NCBI RefSeq assembly: GCF_030409905.1
Contig: NZ_JAUFQT010000001.1
Coordinates: forward strand, 3,163,712 to 3,227,711
Reading direction: 5' to 3'
DNA: 64,000 bases
Source of the DNA: Echinicola jeungdonensis
Lineage (GTDB): Bacteria; Bacteroidota; Bacteroidia; Cytophagales; Cyclobacteriaceae
The number at the start of each line of letters is the position of its first letter. The stretch's first letter is position 1. Positions 9,580-19,568 of the stretch are shown here, piece after piece. A program made the position numbers and the translations under genes. The notes under the pieces are model-generated. The model was not told the DNA's origin, did not search any database, and saw only the letters and a list, made by a program, of their open reading frames with translations.

Positions 9580-11964
9580 ATGTTAATTATGAAGTTTTGT
9601 TTTGATAATAATGGTACCCCTTATTGGTTAAGGAAACTCCTTTTAAGTTTATTTTTTCTTTTTTTCATAATGATAAGTTTTTCACCTACAGCTCAATCCA
9701 AATTTACCATCAGCGGTACAATTGAAGATGCCACTAACGGTGAAGGGTTAATTGGGGCAAGCGTTTTTATTCAGGAATTACAAAAAGGGACAACCAGTAA
9801 TGTCTATGGATTTTATTCCCTTACAGTCCCTCCTGGAAAATATACAGTTCAGGTAAGTTATATTGGTTATGAGCCATTTACTAAAAAGATAGACTTAAAT
9901 CAGCCACAAACCATGGATGTTTCCCTCCAGCCTGGGGAGGCCACTCTGGATGAAGTAGTAGTCAGTGCCGATCCAGATGATCAAAATGTCCGTTCCACAC
10001 AAATGAGTGTCAATAAACTGGATATGGAGGAAGTGGAGGTAATACCAGTTATTTTTGGTGAAAAAGACATCATCAAAACCATTCAGTTGCTTCCTGGTAT
10101 AAAATCCAGCGAGGGAGGAGGAGGATTTTTTGTTAGGGGTGGAAGTGCAGGGCAAAACCTAATTTTGTTGGATGAGGCGCCGGTTTACAATGCCTCACAT
10201 CTTTTGGGATTCTTTTCTGTTTTCAATGCAGATGCTATTAAAGATTTGTCTATATATAAGGGACACATTCCTGCAGAATATGGAGGGAGGGCCTCTTCGG
10301 TATTGGATATCAAGATGAAGGAAGGGAACAGTAAAAACTGGGGAGCTCAAGGTGGAATTGGCCTGATTTCCTCCAGACTGACCGTGGAGGCACCTATTGT
10401 AAAGGATAAGGGTTCATTTGTAGTTTCAGGCAGGAGGACCTATGTGGATGTCTTTTTAAAAGCTTCCAGTAATGAGGATGTCAAAAATTCCATTTTATAC
10501 TTTTATGATTTGAATGCAAAGGCCAATTACAGATTGGGAGAAAACGACCGCTTGTTTGTTTCCGGTTATTTTGGAAGGGATAATTTTGGCTATAGTGATG
10601 TGTTTGGGTTTGATTGGGGAAATTCCACTGCCACTGCCCGCTGGAATCACCTATTCAATGACCGTTTGTTTTTAAACACCACAGCACTTTTCAGTGACTA
10701 TAATTATAATGTGGATATTGGTGGAGATGAGGGAGAAAATAATGGCTTTTTGATTACCTCCGCCATTCAGGACATCAGCCTCAAGGAAGATTTCGAGTAT
10801 TATATCAACCCTTCCAATACATTGAAATTTGGGGCAAGTGGGGTTTACCATATTTTTGTCCCTGGGGAAATAAGGACGGATGAAAATGCAACAGTCAACC
10901 CTTTAGAATTGCAGCAAAAATATGCATGGGAGGCTGCTGCCTATGTTTCGGATGATTGGGAAGTTTCCAAAAGTTTTAAAGTCAATGCAGGCCTTAGGTA
11001 TTCCTGGTTTGGGCAAGTAGGCCCAGGGGAAGTTTATACTTATGATGAAGTAGGGGATGTTGTCCAAAACGAAAATTTCGGAAAAGGGGAATTGGTTAAA
11101 GCTTACTCAGGCTTTGAGCCAAGGCTGGGTTTAACTTATTTATTGAATGAAAATACTTCCATCAAGGGGTCATTTGGGAGAAACCGGCAATACCTTCACT
11201 TGGTTTCCAATTCCAATTCAGGGACTCCTATTGATCTTTGGATTCCCAGCAGCAATAATGTTCGGCCACAAATTGCTGACCAATTGGCAATAGGGTATTT
11301 TAAGAATTTTAATGACAATGCCATTGAGGGGTCCTTAGAGGTTTATTATAAGGATATGAAAAACCAGGTTGATTATAGAACTGGGGCGGATTTGATTTTC
11401 AATGAAAATGTTGAGTCCCAATTTTTATATGGAAAAGGCTGGAGCTATGGAACAGAGTTTTATTTGAAAAAAAATAAAGGGCCATTAACTGGTTGGGTAA
11501 GTTATACCTGGTCGAGAAGTAAAAGAAAATTTGATGGAGTGGATCGTGGGGAAATTTATCCTGCAAGTTGGGATAGGCCCCATGATCTTTCCCTAGTAGG
11601 AATTTACAAACTGAGCAAAAAATTAACCCTTTCTGGAACTTTTGTGTACAGAACTGGTGATGCTGTGACTTTTCCGATAGGTAAGTATCAGGTGGATGGC
11701 GAGGTTATCAATCGCTATGGCAAAAGAAACAATGACCGTTTGCCTGATTATCACCGATTGGACCTGGGTGCTACTCTTCAACTGAAAAACACCCAAAAAT
11801 TTGAATCAGACCTTAATATCTCCATTTACAATGTGTACGCCAGGAAAAATGCCTTTACAGTCAATTTCAGGGAAAACAGAACGGACCCATCCAAAACAGA
11901 AGCAGTAAAGCTTTCCTTGTTCAGTATTTTGCCCTCCATTACTTATAACTTTAGATTTAAATAA
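9580..11964 (+). CDS. TonB-dependent outer-membrane receptor with carboxypeptidase-like N-domain
   Basis: I start at ATG 9580 (an ATG at 9589 is equally possible) because the frame upstream opens only at a TTG overlapping the -7 box. A hydrophobic signal peptide is followed by a CarboxypepD_reg-like domain (about residues 40-110; TISGTIEDA...YGFYSLTVPPGKYTV), a plug with LLPGIKSSEGGGGFFVRGGS and LDEAPVYNASH, and a beta-barrel ending in aromatic YNFRFK. The protein should bind a ligand at the cell surface and import it with TonB energy. The immediate downstream DUF4249 lipoprotein (stop-to-start gap 2 bases) is the usual partner of this receptor class. The ligand is unknown. Confidence 0.92.
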   Translation: MLIMKFCFDNNGTPYWLRKLLLSLFFLFFIMISFSPTAQSKFTISGTIEDATNGEGLIGASVFIQELQKGTTSNVYGFYSLTVPPGKYTVQVSYIGYEPFTKKIDLNQPQTMDVSLQPGEATLDEVVVSADPDDQNVRSTQMSVNKLDMEEVEVIPVIFGEKDIIKTIQLLPGIKSSEGGGGFFVRGGSAGQNLILLDEAPVYNASHLLGFFSVFNADAIKDLSIYKGHIPAEYGGRASSVLDIKMKEGNSKNWGAQGGIGLISSRLTVEAPIVKDKGSFVVSGRRTYVDVFLKASSNEDVKNSILYFYDLNAKANYRLGENDRLFVSGYFGRDNFGYSDVFGFDWGNSTATARWNHLFNDRLFLNTTALFSDYNYNVDIGGDEGENNGFLITSAIQDISLKEDFEYYINPSNTLKFGASGVYHIFVPGEIRTDENATVNPLELQQKYAWEAAAYVSDDWEVSKSFKVNAGLRYSWFGQVGPGEVYTYDEVGDVVQNENFGKGELVKAYSGFEPRLGLTYLLNENTSIKGSFGRNRQYLHLVSNSNSGTPIDLWIPSSNNVRPQIADQLAIGYFKNFNDNAIEGSLEVYYKDMKNQVDYRTGADLIFNENVESQFLYGKGWSYGTEFYLKKNKGPLTGWVSYTWSRSKRKFDGVDRGEIYPASWDRPHDLSLVGIYKLSKKLTLSGTFVYRTGDAVTFPIGKYQVDGEVINRYGKRNNDRLPDYHRLDLGATLQLKNTQKFESDLNISIYNVYARKNAFTVNFRENRTDPSKTEAVKLSLFSILPSITYNFRFK

Positions 11965-11966
11965 TC

Positions 11967-12809
11967 ATGTATAGCAAATTTTGGCATATTGGCGCTTTGA
12001 TCTTATCCTTAGCTTTCTTTTCTGCTTGTGAGGAAGTTATTGAATTGGATTTAGATGATGGTGGCCCCATGTTGAACATTGAAGGGGTTGTGGCAGATCA
12101 AACAGGGCCTTACTTGGTGAAAATTTCCAGGTCTGTAGGTTTTTATGAGGATAATGAATTCCCTCCGGTATCCGGGGCATTGGTGACCATAAGTGACAAT
12201 GAGGGCCATAAAGAAACCTTGGAAGAAATAAGCCCCGGGATTTATCAAACCAATACTTTACGGGGAAAACGGGGAAATTCGTATGATCTGGAAGTGGAAT
12301 TGGAAGGCAAATCATATCAAGCCTCCAGTCAAATTCCCCCTGAACGAATTCCAATTAAAAATTTAGAATATGGATACCGGAAAGGGTCATTTTTTAGTGA
12401 TGATGGTTACTATGTTACTGCATTTTTTGAAGATCCGGAAGGGTTGGGCAACTATTACCGTTTGGTTTTATTGGTGAACGGGGAGGAATACTTTTTTGAG
12501 GTGGATGGAGACATGGTACGGGACAATAATCTATGGCTGTCAGATGATAAATATACCGATGGAAATATTCAGGATTTTGAATTTCCTCATACCCTGGAAG
12601 AGGGAGATACAGTGGATGTAGCATTATATCATTTGGATCAAACCACCTATGACTATTACAGGACTTTAGAAGAAGTCATAGATGGGGGAGGAGTTGCTCC
12701 TTCCAATCCGCTTTCCAATTTTGGAGATGAAGCTTTGGGGTATTTTGGGGCCTATTCAGTAACTTCCTTAAGGGTAATTATTATTGATCCCGAAAAGGAG
12801 GAGGAATGA
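11967..12809 (+). CDS. DUF4249 lipoprotein, partner of the TonB-dependent receptor
   Basis: The protein has 280 residues with a lipoprotein signal peptide (lipobox FSAC, followed by EE). The N-terminal segment VIELDLDDGGPMLNIEGVV is typical of DUF4249, and the remainder is beta-rich. It starts two bases after the receptor stop, so translation is very likely coupled. DUF4249 proteins are almost always paired with a receptor of this type in Bacteroidota and probably act as a surface lid or accessory; that role is inferred from gene pairing. Confidence 0.88.
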   Translation: MYSKFWHIGALILSLAFFSACEEVIELDLDDGGPMLNIEGVVADQTGPYLVKISRSVGFYEDNEFPPVSGALVTISDNEGHKETLEEISPGIYQTNTLRGKRGNSYDLEVELEGKSYQASSQIPPERIPIKNLEYGYRKGSFFSDDGYYVTAFFEDPEGLGNYYRLVLLVNGEEYFFEVDGDMVRDNNLWLSDDKYTDGNIQDFEFPHTLEEGDTVDVALYHLDQTTYDYYRTLEEVIDGGGVAPSNPLSNFGDEALGYFGAYSVTSLRVIIIDPEKEEE

Positions 12810-12874
12810 CAGGTTTGTAAAAGTGATTTCGTGGCACAAATAAAATAAGTTGCAAGAAAATAGATAAAAGCGCA

Positions 12875-12915
12875 AAAAGGGCTGTTTGAGTAATTTACTT
12901 CCAAACAGCCCTTTT
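12875..12915. terminator. Bidirectional terminator between DUF4249 and M3 peptidase
   Basis: A perfect 14-bp stem (12875-12888 with 12902-12915) is flanked by A-run and T-run sides. It serves the plus-strand receptor operon and the convergent peptidase gene. Confidence 0.88.
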
Positions 12916-12954
12916 CAATTTTATTTGAAATGGATCATTTGTTTTTTTTTATAA

Positions 12955-14982
12955 CTATATCAAACCAGCTCTTTTGAGAAGTGCTTCAGGTTTGGGTTCT
13001 CTTCCTCTGAATCTTTTATATAAGATGGATGGGTGCACTCTACCGCCTGCAGAAAGGATATTTTCTTTAAAGGATTGGGCAGTTTCGGGGTCAAAAATGC
13101 CGTTTTCCTGGAAAAGCTCAAAAGCATCTGCATCCAAAACTTCTGCCCACTTGTAACTGTAATATCCAGCCGCATAGCCTCCCTGGAAAATATGAGAGAA
13201 GGAGGTAGTCATCATGGTTCCTTCCACATTCGGAAGCAAGTCTGCCTCCTTCATTGCTTTCCTTTCAAAATCAAATAAAGAATTTACTTCAGCAGGGTCA
13301 GTGTTGTAATAAGCCATATCCAAAAGTCCAAAGCTAACTTGTCTCAAAGTTTGATAACCTTGGTGGAAATTTGCAGCTTTTTTTATTCTTAAGATAAGGT
13401 CAGCAGGAATTTTTTCCCCGGTTTCATAATGCTGGGCAAAAAGGTCCAAACATTCCTTTTCGTAGCACCAGTTTTCGAAAATTTGGGAAGGCAATTCCAC
13501 AAAATCCCAATATACATTGGCACCGGATAGAGATTCATAAGTTCCGTTAGCGAGCATTCCATGCAATGCATGTCCAAATTCATGGAAAAGGGTGGTAACC
13601 TCACTGAAAGTCAATAAGGAAGGTTTTGTTTTGGTGGGCTTGGTAAAGTTGCATACAATGGATACATGAGGCCTTTTGTCCTGGCCACCTACTTTTTTCT
13701 GTCCTTGGTATATGGTCATCCAGGCGCCATTCCTTTTGCCCGCTCTGGGAAAGAAGTCAGCATAAAAGACGGCGAGGTGTTGGCCGGAAAGGTCTTTGAC
13801 CTCATAAGCAGTGACCTCTGGATGGTAAACTGGGATGTCCGTATTTTTGATAAATTCCAGGCCGTAAAGTTTAGAGGCTGTTTTGAATACCCCCTGAATG
13901 GTGTTTTCCAATTCAAAATAGGGCTTGAGTAGTTCATCATCCACTTCAAATTTGGCTTTTTTTAGTTTTTCCCCATAAAAGCTAAAGTCCCATTTTGCCA
14001 GCTTTTCCGGGCCACCCTGTTTTTTGGCAAATTCTGTCAATTCAGACAATTCCTCCTCAGCTTTTGGCTTGGCTTTGATCAATAATTCCTGTAGGAAGTT
14101 TAGTACTTTATCGGCACTTTCAGCCATTCTTTCCTCCAAAACAAAATCAGCAAATTTTTTGTACCCCAATAGGTTGGCCCTTTTGTGCTTGAGTTCCAGT
14201 ATCTTTTTGACAATTTCCTGATTGTCCAGGTCGTCACCCTTACAGGACTTGGTGTTAAAGGCTTTGAAAAGTTTTTTCCTTAATTCCCTGTTTTCCGCAT
14301 AAGTCATAAATGGAAGGTAGCTGGGGAAGGCAAGGGTAAATACCCAATTCCCATCTTTCCCCTTTTCTGAGGCAGTTTGAGCAGCTGCTTCAATAACCGC
14401 TTCTGGAAGCCCTTTTAGATCTTCTTCATTGTCCACCACCATTTCATATTTATTGGTTTCTGCCAATACATTTTCCCCAAATTGAAGGCTGTATTGTGCC
14501 AGCTCCTTGTCAATTTCCCGCAATTGGAGTTTATCCTCATCAGATAAATTCGCACCATTTCGGACAAAAGCCTTATAAGTTTTTTCCAATAGGGTTTGCT
14601 GTTCCTCATCTAGAGAAAGGCTGTCCCGCTTTTGAAAAACCGAATTAACTAATTCGAAAAGCTCTTTATCTAACAAAATATCATTGCTGTGTGCGGTCAT
14701 CAAGGGTGAAATATCCCTTGCCAGTTTTTGGATTTCATCATTGGTTTCTGCAGAATTGAGGTTGAAAAATATGCTGGCTACTATATTTAACCTTTCTCCA
14801 GAACGGTCCAGGGCTTCTATAATATTGCTGAAATCTGGTTCCTGAACTTCCTTAATATTTTCAATTTCAGCCCTAGCTTCTGAAATGGCAGCCTGAACTG
14901 CAGGTAAAAAATGTTCGTTTTTTATCTTGTCAAAAGGGGCTGTATGAAAAGGAGTCTCAAATTTTTCCAATAAAGGATTCAT
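12955..14982 (-). CDS. M3-family zinc metallopeptidase (oligopeptidase A / Dcp type)
   Basis: This 675-residue cytoplasmic peptidase has no signal peptide. The zinc site is HEFGHALHG with His467, Glu468 and His471; the third ligand is probably the Glu in WDFVELPSQ about 25-30 residues later. The N-terminal half is the helical cap typical of thimet-type oligopeptidases. These enzymes degrade short peptides, often signal-peptide remnants or dietary peptides. Length matches the family (about 680). The gene stands alone, with a bidirectional terminator behind it. OpdA-like and Dcp-like activities cannot be separated by eye. Confidence 0.93.
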   Translation of the reverse strand: MNPLLEKFETPFHTAPFDKIKNEHFLPAVQAAISEARAEIENIKEVQEPDFSNIIEALDRSGERLNIVASIFFNLNSAETNDEIQKLARDISPLMTAHSNDILLDKELFELVNSVFQKRDSLSLDEEQQTLLEKTYKAFVRNGANLSDEDKLQLREIDKELAQYSLQFGENVLAETNKYEMVVDNEEDLKGLPEAVIEAAAQTASEKGKDGNWVFTLAFPSYLPFMTYAENRELRKKLFKAFNTKSCKGDDLDNQEIVKKILELKHKRANLLGYKKFADFVLEERMAESADKVLNFLQELLIKAKPKAEEELSELTEFAKKQGGPEKLAKWDFSFYGEKLKKAKFEVDDELLKPYFELENTIQGVFKTASKLYGLEFIKNTDIPVYHPEVTAYEVKDLSGQHLAVFYADFFPRAGKRNGAWMTIYQGQKKVGGQDKRPHVSIVCNFTKPTKTKPSLLTFSEVTTLFHEFGHALHGMLANGTYESLSGANVYWDFVELPSQIFENWCYEKECLDLFAQHYETGEKIPADLILRIKKAANFHQGYQTLRQVSFGLLDMAYYNTDPAEVNSLFDFERKAMKEADLLPNVEGTMMTTSFSHIFQGGYAAGYYSYKWAEVLDADAFELFQENGIFDPETAQSFKENILSAGGRVHPSILYKRFRGREPKPEALLKRAGLI

Positions 14983-15289
14983 AAATATTTTTTTTTCTAT
15001 GGTTTATCTAAATTATTGGCCTTTATGGCATCAGATAGACAAAGTTAATGATTTGGTGAAAGTGGCAAGCTTCTCAGGAGGATTAAGGTGATTACCCTTT
15101 TGAAATCCACGATTTTAATGGAGGCAGGAAAGAAAAATCGGGATAAAGAAATCCCGAAGAAAATTCCAACTAAAACTATACTTTGAGATTCAATAAATGC
15201 TGAAAAAAAAGGAATTTTTTGGTTTTTGACTGTATTAATGGTGGTTAATCAATTAAATTTATTAATAAGCAGATCAAAATATATTTGAT
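14983..15289. other. Intergenic, divergent promoters
   Basis: This is the leader region between the M3 peptidase and the DinB gene, which diverge. It is AT-rich with no recognised box or frame. Confidence 0.4.
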
Positions 15290-15811
15290 ATGAATGAAAA
15301 GTTGATGCCGGAAAGCAATGAATATGGTTCATTTTATGAAACCTATATTTCCTACGTCCGGGGAAAAGATCCGTTGGATTTGATGCTTTCCCAAATAGGG
15401 GTATTGAGAGAATATTTTGTCGGGGTTACAGAGGAAGTGGCCCAGTCAAATTATGATGATGGGAAGTGGAGTTACAAGGAAGTCATTGGGCATATTAATG
15501 ACACAGAGAAGATCATGCTTTATCGGGCCTTGTGTATAGCAAGGAATGAAAAAATAAAGCTTCCAGGTTATGAGCAGGAAGAATATGTCAAGGCAGCCAA
15601 TTTTAATCAAATTCCTCTTGCCATATTGTTGGATGATTTTGAACAAAGCAGAAAATTGATGGTTCCTTTTTTTAAAAATCTACCTGATGAGGCTTTGACC
15701 AGAATTGGAAATGCCAATGGTTATGATCTTAGTGTCAGGGCTTTGCTGAATATCATCCCAGGGCATTTTGAACATCATATGCGTATTCTGCACGAAAGGT
15801 ATGGCAGGTAA
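15290..15811 (+). CDS. DinB-superfamily protein
   Basis: The protein has 173 residues with the four-helix DinB_2 pattern. The putative metal triad is His in VIGHINDTEK (helix 2) and the two histidines in GHFEHHMRIL near the C terminus, which fit the DinB/YfiT metal site. Members include bacillithiol or mycothiol S-transferases and many uncharacterised enzymes, so substrate cannot be assigned. A second, divergent DinB protein is encoded at 22532-23095. Confidence 0.8.
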   Translation: MNEKLMPESNEYGSFYETYISYVRGKDPLDLMLSQIGVLREYFVGVTEEVAQSNYDDGKWSYKEVIGHINDTEKIMLYRALCIARNEKIKLPGYEQEEYVKAANFNQIPLAILLDDFEQSRKLMVPFFKNLPDEALTRIGNANGYDLSVRALLNIIPGHFEHHMRILHERYGR

Positions 15812-15954
15812 TAAAAGATTCTAAATGACTTTCTATATGCCAGTAAAATAAAAATAATGTTCACCGTGGACTGTTCAAAATGTCCTCTGAGCTTTCCTCA
15901 ATTTGAAACAGAAAGAAACTAAGCTTATTGGTGAACCAAATAACATCAACAACT

Positions 15955-16467
15955 ATGTTTGAATATAATCCCGAAAAGCATTATCCACAGGAAACAGAAA
16001 GCAGGGTGGTGGTAAGGTTTCAAGATTGCGACCCTCTTCAGCACCTGAATAATGCCAAATATTTTGACTATTATTTTAATGCACGGGAAGATCAGGTCCC
16101 CAAGTTATATGGAATTGAAATGATTGACATGATCCGGAAATATCAAGCGGCTTGGGTAGTTTTTAATCACAATATTTCCTATGTCAGGCCTGCCATGGTA
16201 GGAGAGTGGGTAAGAATAATGAGTAGGGTACTCTGGCACAATAACAATACGGTTGTGGTGGAATATTATATGACCGATGATTCAAAGAAGGAACTAAAAA
16301 ATGTACTTTGGACTACTTTGCGTTATGTTACCTTAAAGAGTGGAAAGTCTACTGATCACAAAGGGGCCGTGGTGGAGTTTTTGAAAGCCACCTCCGGGGA
16401 TTTTGATATTAAAGGGTGTACCATATCGGAAAGAGTTAAGCAGTTGAAATCTGAATTGTTTAACTGA
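15955..16467 (+). CDS. Acyl-CoA thioesterase, 4HBT hotdog fold
   Basis: I choose ATG 15955; the frame extends upstream only through TTG and GTG codons. The 170-residue product carries the 4HBT active-site pattern VRFQDCDPLQHLNNAKY, in which the Asp and the HLNN pair mark 4-hydroxybenzoyl-CoA thioesterase relatives. It should hydrolyse an acyl-CoA in the cytoplasm. The acyl-CoA dehydrogenase and FadD a few kilobases on make a fatty acyl substrate plausible, but this is inference. A terminator shared with the convergent gene follows. Confidence 0.82.
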   Translation: MFEYNPEKHYPQETESRVVVRFQDCDPLQHLNNAKYFDYYFNAREDQVPKLYGIEMIDMIRKYQAAWVVFNHNISYVRPAMVGEWVRIMSRVLWHNNNTVVVEYYMTDDSKKELKNVLWTTLRYVTLKSGKSTDHKGAVVEFLKATSGDFDIKGCTISERVKQLKSELFN

Positions 16468-16483
16468 ATGTAGATTTGGAATA

Positions 16484-16520
16484 AAAAAAGGGCCGCCAAA
16501 TTTTTTGACTGCCCTTTTTT
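16484..16520. terminator. Bidirectional terminator
   Basis: A 10-bp stem (16484-16493 with 16511-16520) is A-rich on one side and T-rich on the other, between the thioesterase and the convergent secreted-protein gene. Confidence 0.7.
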
Positions 16521-16528
16521 GGGGAGGA

Positions 16529-17740
16529 CTAATATACCTTATACATTTTATTGGCTGAATTAATGTATTCCAAGGGCTTAAAGGCCTTGTCAAAGGAGTT
16601 TTGAAGACTGATTAACTTGGATTCCAATTCAATGATTCTTGGGCCGATATGTTTGCTTTCCTTATACTTTTTGATCAGTTCATTGTATTTATTGATATTT
16701 TCACTGATTCGGAAAGTGATTCCACCAAATCTAATCTTAAGAGATTGGATTTCCGCCATTTCATTATGAAAGGTGTTTTTCCAGTTTTTGGGATTTTGGT
16801 CCCTTTCTGCCCGTACTTTATTTGATATGGTTTTGGTCAGATCATTGAGGTATTCGTACCGGAGGTTGGCATCATTTTCATCACTGTACCTCTTTTCAAA
16901 TTCCTTTTTGGAGATGCCCAAAATGTCCAGGTTTTTTTTCAAGTTTTGCTCATAGATTCTTTTTAATTCCTCCAGTTCTGTATCTATAGCTTCCCATTCA
17001 GTTTCAATAAGGTTTTTGTCATGGGTGTATTGGCCTAATACGGTCACCAATTCAAACATTTCCTGACTTTGATTCCTCAATTCCCTATGTCTTCTTCCAT
17101 TTCCAATATCTTCTATGTAATTGGACATGCCCATAAACAAAGCCTGACTAAAGGTCCCAAAGATCGGTGTTCCTGCAGAAAGATCGCCAGTTAAGTTAAT
17201 TAAGTTGGAAACCACACTCAATGCGGGACTGTCCTCCTTGTTTTCTTTTACATAGCTTTGGAAACCTTTGTACCAATCATTAAACCCGGGGTATTGAGTA
17301 GGGTTGCCCACCGAATTAAGGGTTTGGAAAAAATCCCTTGTGGCCCCAAAAAGAATTAATGGCCTCAATTCCCTTTCCATTGATACCAAGTTGATCATTG
17401 CAGATTGGTAATTACCCTGGTATATATTAAGTTCGGCCTCTTTCTCAGCATGTTGAAAGTCCTCGATCAATTTGACACGCTCAATCAATTTTTCGATTTT
17501 TTGGGTTTCACTACTGGTCTGGTTGAGCGACTTGTCCAGCATTTGGATTTTTTGGTCCAGGTCGTGGAGTTTGGTCCCCAACTGGTTGTCCAGGGAGTCC
17601 GTTTTTAGTTTAATGCTTTTTAAAAGGCTGTTTTTTAAGGCTTGTTCCAGGGAAATGGTCATCGAATCCGTTTGGGCTTGGGCAGACCATAGGGCTAAAA
17701 AGAAGATTAAAATGGATATTGGGTATATTTTCAGTTTCAT
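16529..17740 (-). CDS. Secreted coiled-coil protein of unknown function
   Basis: The start is placed at ATG 17740, which gives a clean signal peptide (MKLKIYPISILIFFLALWSAQA) where the longer TTG frame would bury it. The mature part (about 380 residues) begins with a leucine- and lysine-rich heptad region that should form a coiled coil, then a mixed middle segment, and two further charged helical regions near the C terminus. It has no cysteines in the mature part and no motif I recognise. It is probably periplasmic. Gene neighbours give no functional hint. Confidence 0.6.
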   Translation of the reverse strand: MKLKIYPISILIFFLALWSAQAQTDSMTISLEQALKNSLLKSIKLKTDSLDNQLGTKLHDLDQKIQMLDKSLNQTSSETQKIEKLIERVKLIEDFQHAEKEAELNIYQGNYQSAMINLVSMERELRPLILFGATRDFFQTLNSVGNPTQYPGFNDWYKGFQSYVKENKEDSPALSVVSNLINLTGDLSAGTPIFGTFSQALFMGMSNYIEDIGNGRRHRELRNQSQEMFELVTVLGQYTHDKNLIETEWEAIDTELEELKRIYEQNLKKNLDILGISKKEFEKRYSDENDANLRYEYLNDLTKTISNKVRAERDQNPKNWKNTFHNEMAEIQSLKIRFGGITFRISENINKYNELIKKYKESKHIGPRIIELESKLISLQNSFDKAFKPLEYINSANKMYKVY

Positions 17741-18046
17741 ACAATTTAATTTTTCTTGCTCTATACGAAATTTGTGCCATAAATGTAATTCCAAAATTTC
17801 AGCTATGAAATAAGAGCGATTTCAAAAATTGTAATAGGTGAATTTAAATTCAATGAATAAATGTTTTAATCAATTAGTTATTTGCTTGAAATAGGTTTGA
17901 AAAGCATAAAAATATATATAAAAAGCAAAATAATGCATTGAAATGTGGATTTTTACTATTATATTATTGGAGGTAATAATCCGGTCCCGGATAAAAATGA
18001 ATGTTTATTTGGTGCCGGATAGCTTGATCACCCTAAATTAATCCCC

Positions 18047-19204
18047 ATGTTTTTCACCCCCAGGATTATTTTTGACGAGGAGCACCTTTTGTTTCGTCAG
18101 TCGGTAAAAGAGTTTGTAAAAAGGGAAATTACGCCCAATAATGCACAATGGGAGCAGCAAAAGATGGTGTCCAGGGAATCCTGGAAAAAGTTAGGGGAAA
18201 ACGGTTTTTTGTGTATGCAGGCACCCGAAAGATACGGTGGGTTGGCATTGGAAGATTTCAGGTTCAATGCCCTATTTATTGAGGAGTTAGGTCTAAGTGG
18301 TTGTTCAGGACCGGCGATTGGGTATCCATTGCATAATGATATTGTATTACCCTATATTCTGCATTATGGTTCCGAGGAGGCAAAAATAAAATATATCCCC
18401 AAAATGGTATCAGGAGATTATATTTCTGCGATTGCAATGACGGAGCCAGGAGCAGGAAGTGATTTGCAAAATATTAAATCCAGAGCTATTGACCAGGGAG
18501 GATATTATACCCTTAGTGGAACAAAAACTTTTATTACCAATGGCTACCTAAGTGATGTCGTTGTAGTTGCTGCAAAAACTGACCCTAGTAAAGGAGCTAG
18601 GGGGATTAGCTTATTTGTGGTGGATAAGGAAATGCAAGGGTTTACCAAAGGAGTTCCATTTAAAAAAGTCGGCCTGCATGCACAGGATACTTGTGAATTG
18701 TTTTTCGAGGAAGTCAAAGTTCCCAAAAAAAACTTATTGGGGGAGCCTGGAAGAGGTTTTACCTACCTGATGACTGAGTTGGCTCAGGAAAGATTGGTAG
18801 TAGCCTTGGCCGCTTTGGCATTGGCAGAATTTATGATTAATGAAACCATAAAATATGTGAAACGCCGCCCCGCTTTTGGAAAAACCGTGGCCGATTTTCA
18901 AAACACCAGGTTCAAATTGGCTGAATTGGCTGCTAAAATCGAGCAAGCCAGAATATATTGTGATCAACTGGTAATGCTGCATAATGAGAAAAAAGTGGAC
19001 AGTGCCATGGCTTCCGCTGCAAAATATTTAATGACTGAATTACAATGCGAAGTTGCCGATGAATGCGTTCAACTTCATGGGGGCTATGGATATATGTGGG
19101 ATTATCCGGTGGCAAGAGCTTATGCAGATGCCCGGGTGCAAAGGATATATGCAGGAACCAATGAAATTATGAAGGAGCTAATTGCCAGAAAGATTTTAAA
19201 GTAA
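18047..19204 (+). CDS. Acyl-CoA dehydrogenase, long-chain (LCAD)-like
   Basis: This 385-residue FAD flavoprotein has the family signatures AIAMTEPGAGSD and QLHGGYGYMWDYP. At the position of the usual YEG catalytic Glu it has Ala (RIYAGTNE). The likely base is Glu248 in AQERLV, the arrangement of mammalian LCAD and isovaleryl-CoA dehydrogenase. The C-terminal half closely resembles LCAD (RPAFGKTVA, GTNEIMKELIAR). It would catalyse the first step of beta-oxidation, passing electrons to ETF. FadD lies 364 bases downstream on the same strand, which fits a fatty-acid catabolism pair, although the gap suggests separate promoters. Confidence 0.93.
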   Translation: MFFTPRIIFDEEHLLFRQSVKEFVKREITPNNAQWEQQKMVSRESWKKLGENGFLCMQAPERYGGLALEDFRFNALFIEELGLSGCSGPAIGYPLHNDIVLPYILHYGSEEAKIKYIPKMVSGDYISAIAMTEPGAGSDLQNIKSRAIDQGGYYTLSGTKTFITNGYLSDVVVVAAKTDPSKGARGISLFVVDKEMQGFTKGVPFKKVGLHAQDTCELFFEEVKVPKKNLLGEPGRGFTYLMTELAQERLVVALAALALAEFMINETIKYVKRRPAFGKTVADFQNTRFKLAELAAKIEQARIYCDQLVMLHNEKKVDSAMASAAKYLMTELQCEVADECVQLHGGYGYMWDYPVARAYADARVQRIYAGTNEIMKELIARKILK

Positions 19205-19568
19205 CTGCTGTTTTATGGTAAAGCAAGACCCAAGTCGTTGGACGGCTGAAATCAGGATTTGAAGGTTTTATTTTTACCCAAAATTTATTTGAATCAATGC
19301 CATATCACCTGTTCAGGGACCGTCCATTTAATGGTTATTATTTCCTTTTAATAAAGCTAAAACTGGGTGGGCCAGGGGCCTAAATAAAGAGTTGATTTTA
19401 TTTTGTTAATTCTTCTTTACTGGTATAAGGTTTTTATAATCAATAATTAAGCAGAATTTCTTCTTTCAGGTAAATTTTTTTCTTTTTTTTAAAATCATAA
19501 ATAAGCTATATTGATAAGTAAATCAGCGGTTAATATTAACTAATCACCTCATTCAAATTTCATATTTC
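19205..19568. other. Intergenic, upstream region of fadD
   Basis: No frame or recognisable regulatory box was seen. It probably contains the fadD promoter. Confidence 0.35.
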
